Below are positions 61,505-64,000 of a DNA stretch of 64,000 nt, piece after piece. Position numbers and translations under genes: made by a program. Below the pieces are notes generated by a model that was not told where the DNA came from, did not search any database, and saw only the letters and a list, made by a program, of their open reading frames with translations. The stretch lies in the NCBI GenBank assembly GCA_933228675.1, contig OW121742.1, forward strand, positions 39,655,255 to 39,719,254, read 5' to 3'. The stretch is from Stomorhina lunata. Taxonomy: Eukaryota; Arthropoda; Insecta; Diptera; Rhiniidae. Every line of letters begins with the position of its first letter. The stretch's first letter is position 1.

Positions 61505-64000
61505 GATATAAAAATAAGTTGTAAAATTATCAAATTTTGTGTTTAAAAAATTCTATAAAAACTTCTATACAAAAAATTTCTATATAAAATTTTTTTTTAT
61601 AATTTTATAAATTTATAAATTTTTCATATGAAATTTTTCTACAAAAATTTTTATATAGAAATTTTTCTTTAGAAGTTTTTCTATAGAAATTTTTTTCTAT
61701 AGAAATTTTAACTATAAAATTTCTTTAAAAAAATGTCTATAGAAAAATTTTTGTAAAAAAATTTATTGGAAAATTTTCCTTACAAATTTTTGTAAAAAAA
61801 TTTCATTGGAAAATTTTCTTTAGAAATTTTTTTTTGAAAAATTTTTATATAAATATTTTTGTAAATAAAATTCTGTAGAAATATTTTTGTAGAAAAATTT
61901 TTGTGAAAAAATATTTTTGCAAAAAGATTTTTATAGAAAAATTTCTATAAAAAATTTTCCACAGAAAAATTTCTATAGAAAAATTTCGTTGGAAAATTTT
62001 TTTTTAGAAAAATTTATAAAGAAAAATTGTACAGAAAAATGTGTAGAAACATTTCTATAGAAAAATTTCTTATGAAAAATTTTTATTTTAAAAAAAAATT
62101 TCTATAAAAAATTTTTAATAGAAAATTTTTGTATAAAAAATTGTTAAAGAAAAATTTTTGTAGAAAGATTTCTACAGAAAAATTTTTATAGAAAATTTTT
62201 CTATAAAAAGTTTCTATAGAAAAAAATTTCTATAAAAAAAATGTCTATAAAAAAAATTTATACCGAAGATTTTTCCATAAAAAAATATTTTTACTGAAAA
62301 ACTTTCTATAAAAATATTTAATAAAAATTTTCTGTTAAAAATTTGTATACCTTAAAAATTTTTAGAATAAAAACTGTAAAAAAAAAATTGTGTATCAAAA
62401 AAATTTCTTTAAAAAATTTTTATACCAAAAAATGTTTCTATAAAAAATTTTATACCAAAATATTTAAAACAAAAAATTTATACCAAAATATTTTTAAAAA
62501 AATTTTATACCAAAATATTTTTAAAAAAATTTTATACTGAAAAATTTTCTACACAAAATTTTTTTATGGAAAAATTAATTTTAAAATTTTTTTATACCGA
62601 AAAATTTTCTATAAAAAGCTTTTATAACGAAAAATTTTATGTAAAAAATGTTTATACTAAAAAATTTTTTATAAAAAGTTTTTTGCAAAAAATTTTTCTA
62701 TAAAAATTTTACACAAAAAAAATCTAAAAAAAACTTTAAGCCAAAACATTTTCGGTAAAAAAATGTTATAACCAAAAGTTTTCTGTATACAATTTTTATA
62801 CCGAAAAATTTTCTACATAAAATTTTTATAATGAAAAATTTTCTATACAAAATTTGTATACCAAAAAATTATCTATACAAAATTTTTGTACCGAAAAATT
62901 TTATATATAAAATTTTTATACCGAAAATTTTTTTATATAAAATTCTTATACCGAAAAATATTCTATATTTTTATAATGAAAAATTTTCTATACAAATTTT
63001 TTATACCGAAAAATTGTCTATATAAAATTTTTATACCGAAAAATTGTCTATACAAATTTTTTATACCGAAAAATTGTCTATTTATATAAAATTTTTATAC
63101 CACAAAATTTTCTATATAAAATTTTTTTACCACAAAATTTTCTATAAAAAATTTTTATACCGAAAAATTTTCTATAAAAAATTTTTTCACCGAAAAATTT
63201 ATTATAAAAAATTTTGATACCGAAAAATTTTCTATAAAAAATTTTTTATAAAAAGTTTTTTGCCAAAATTTTTTCTATTTAAAAATTTTACACCAAAAAA
63301 CAAAATTCTAAAAAAAACTTTAAACCAAAACATTTTCGGTAAAAAAATGTTATAACCAAAAGTTTTCTGTATAAAATTTTTATACCGAAAAATTTCTACA
63401 TAAAATTTTTATAATGAAAAATTTTCTATACAAAATTTGTATACCAAAAAATTATCTATACAAAATTTTTATACCGAAAAATTTTATATAAAAAATTTTT
63501 ATAACGAAAAATTTTTTATATAAAATTCTTATACCGAAAAATATTCTATATTTTTATAATGAAAAATTTTCTATACAAAATTTGTATACCAAAAAATTTT
63601 CTATAGAATTTTTTTATACCGAAAAATTGTCTATATACAATTTTTATATCGCAAAATTTTCTATATAAAATTTTTATATCGCAAAATTTTCTATATAAAA
63701 TTTTTATATCGCAAAATTTTCTATAAAAAAATTTTATACCGAAAAATTTTCTATAAAAAATTTTTATACCGAAAAATATTCTATAAACAATTTTTATACC
63801 GAAAAATTTTCTATAAAAAATTTTGATACCGAAAAATTTTCTATAAAAAATTTTGATACCGAAAAATTTTCTATAAAAAATTTTTATATCGAAAAATTTT
63901 CTATAAAATATTTGGATACCGAAAAATTTTCTGTAAAAAATTTTTATACCGAAAAATTAAAAAAAAAAATTTTACTGAAAAATTTGTAAAAAAAAAATTG
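61505..64000. repeat. Satellite array F, TACCGAAAA-linker type, continuing beyond the window
   Basis: The left part (61.5-62.3 kb) is disordered ATTTCTATAGAAAAATTT sequence. From ~62.4 kb regular units TTTTTATACCGAAAAATTTT plus CTATAAAAAA dominate and become more uniform towards base 64000. The complement is the CGGTATA linker of array D. A block of ~560 bp is duplicated (62690-62960 and 63255-63545). Confidence 0.92.

Noticed and set aside
62343..63089. Open frames with NFLYKIFIPKN-type repeats in array F
   Set aside because: Same artefact of periodic AT-rich satellite sequence.

Overview
The window is eukaryotic, AT-rich and intron-containing, and looks like the large, repeat-choked genome of a brachyceran (probably calyptrate) fly. 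Evidence: insect-like protein sequences, short introns of about 60 bp with standard GT/AG sites, rosa-like DD41D mariners, and families of short palindromic satellites. No prokaryotic feature (operon, CRISPR, IS) is present.

Genes. Only two protein-coding genes are well supported, and both lie in the first 10.4 kb. At the left edge, on the minus strand, is the 5' part of a COX18 homologue (mitochondrial Oxa1/YidC-family insertase for cytochrome oxidase); it runs off the window. Divergent from it, on the plus strand, is a complete seven-exon F-box gene (4058-10403, 451 aa) that matches FBXO33 along its length; its first intron is 4.4 kb. A probable non-coding first exon with a good splice donor ends at 43348, suggesting that a third gene begins near 42.8 kb with its coding exons to the right of the window.

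Mobile elements. Two rosa-like mariner copies (48089-49372 minus; 55505-56797 plus) have TA duplications and different disabling lesions. Three older mariner relics lie near 2.0, 12.3 and 45.5 kb. Two non-LTR (LINE) relics lie at 14.4-14.8 kb and 30.3-31.2 kb, the second split by a tRNA-derived SINE with a perfect 13-bp target duplication. A third, LINE-like insertion lies at 46279-46727. There is also a 94-bp structured insertion with a perfect 14-bp duplication (5193-5286), two hairpin MITEs, and four unnamed dispersed repeat families with copies in both orientations.

Satellites. About 12 kb consists of arrays built from a short AT palindrome (TTTTTCTATAGAAAA or TTTTCAATTGAAAA) plus a short linker that differs from array to array: 15.28-16.39, 18.38-19.34, 21.2-24.4, 35.6-36.7, 39.4-42.0, 57.9-60.6 and 61.5-64.0 kb. 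The first two are giant foldbacks in which a whole array is followed by its own reverse complement, bounded by CTACACC/GGTGTAG ends. The four right-hand arrays carry related linkers, with those at 35.6-42.0 kb on one strand and those at 57.9-64.0 kb on the other.

Most unusual signals: the foldback satellites, the palindrome-plus-linker design shared by the arrays, and a dispersed element whose 350-bp core lies in opposite orientation in its two copies while its outer flanks keep the same orientation.
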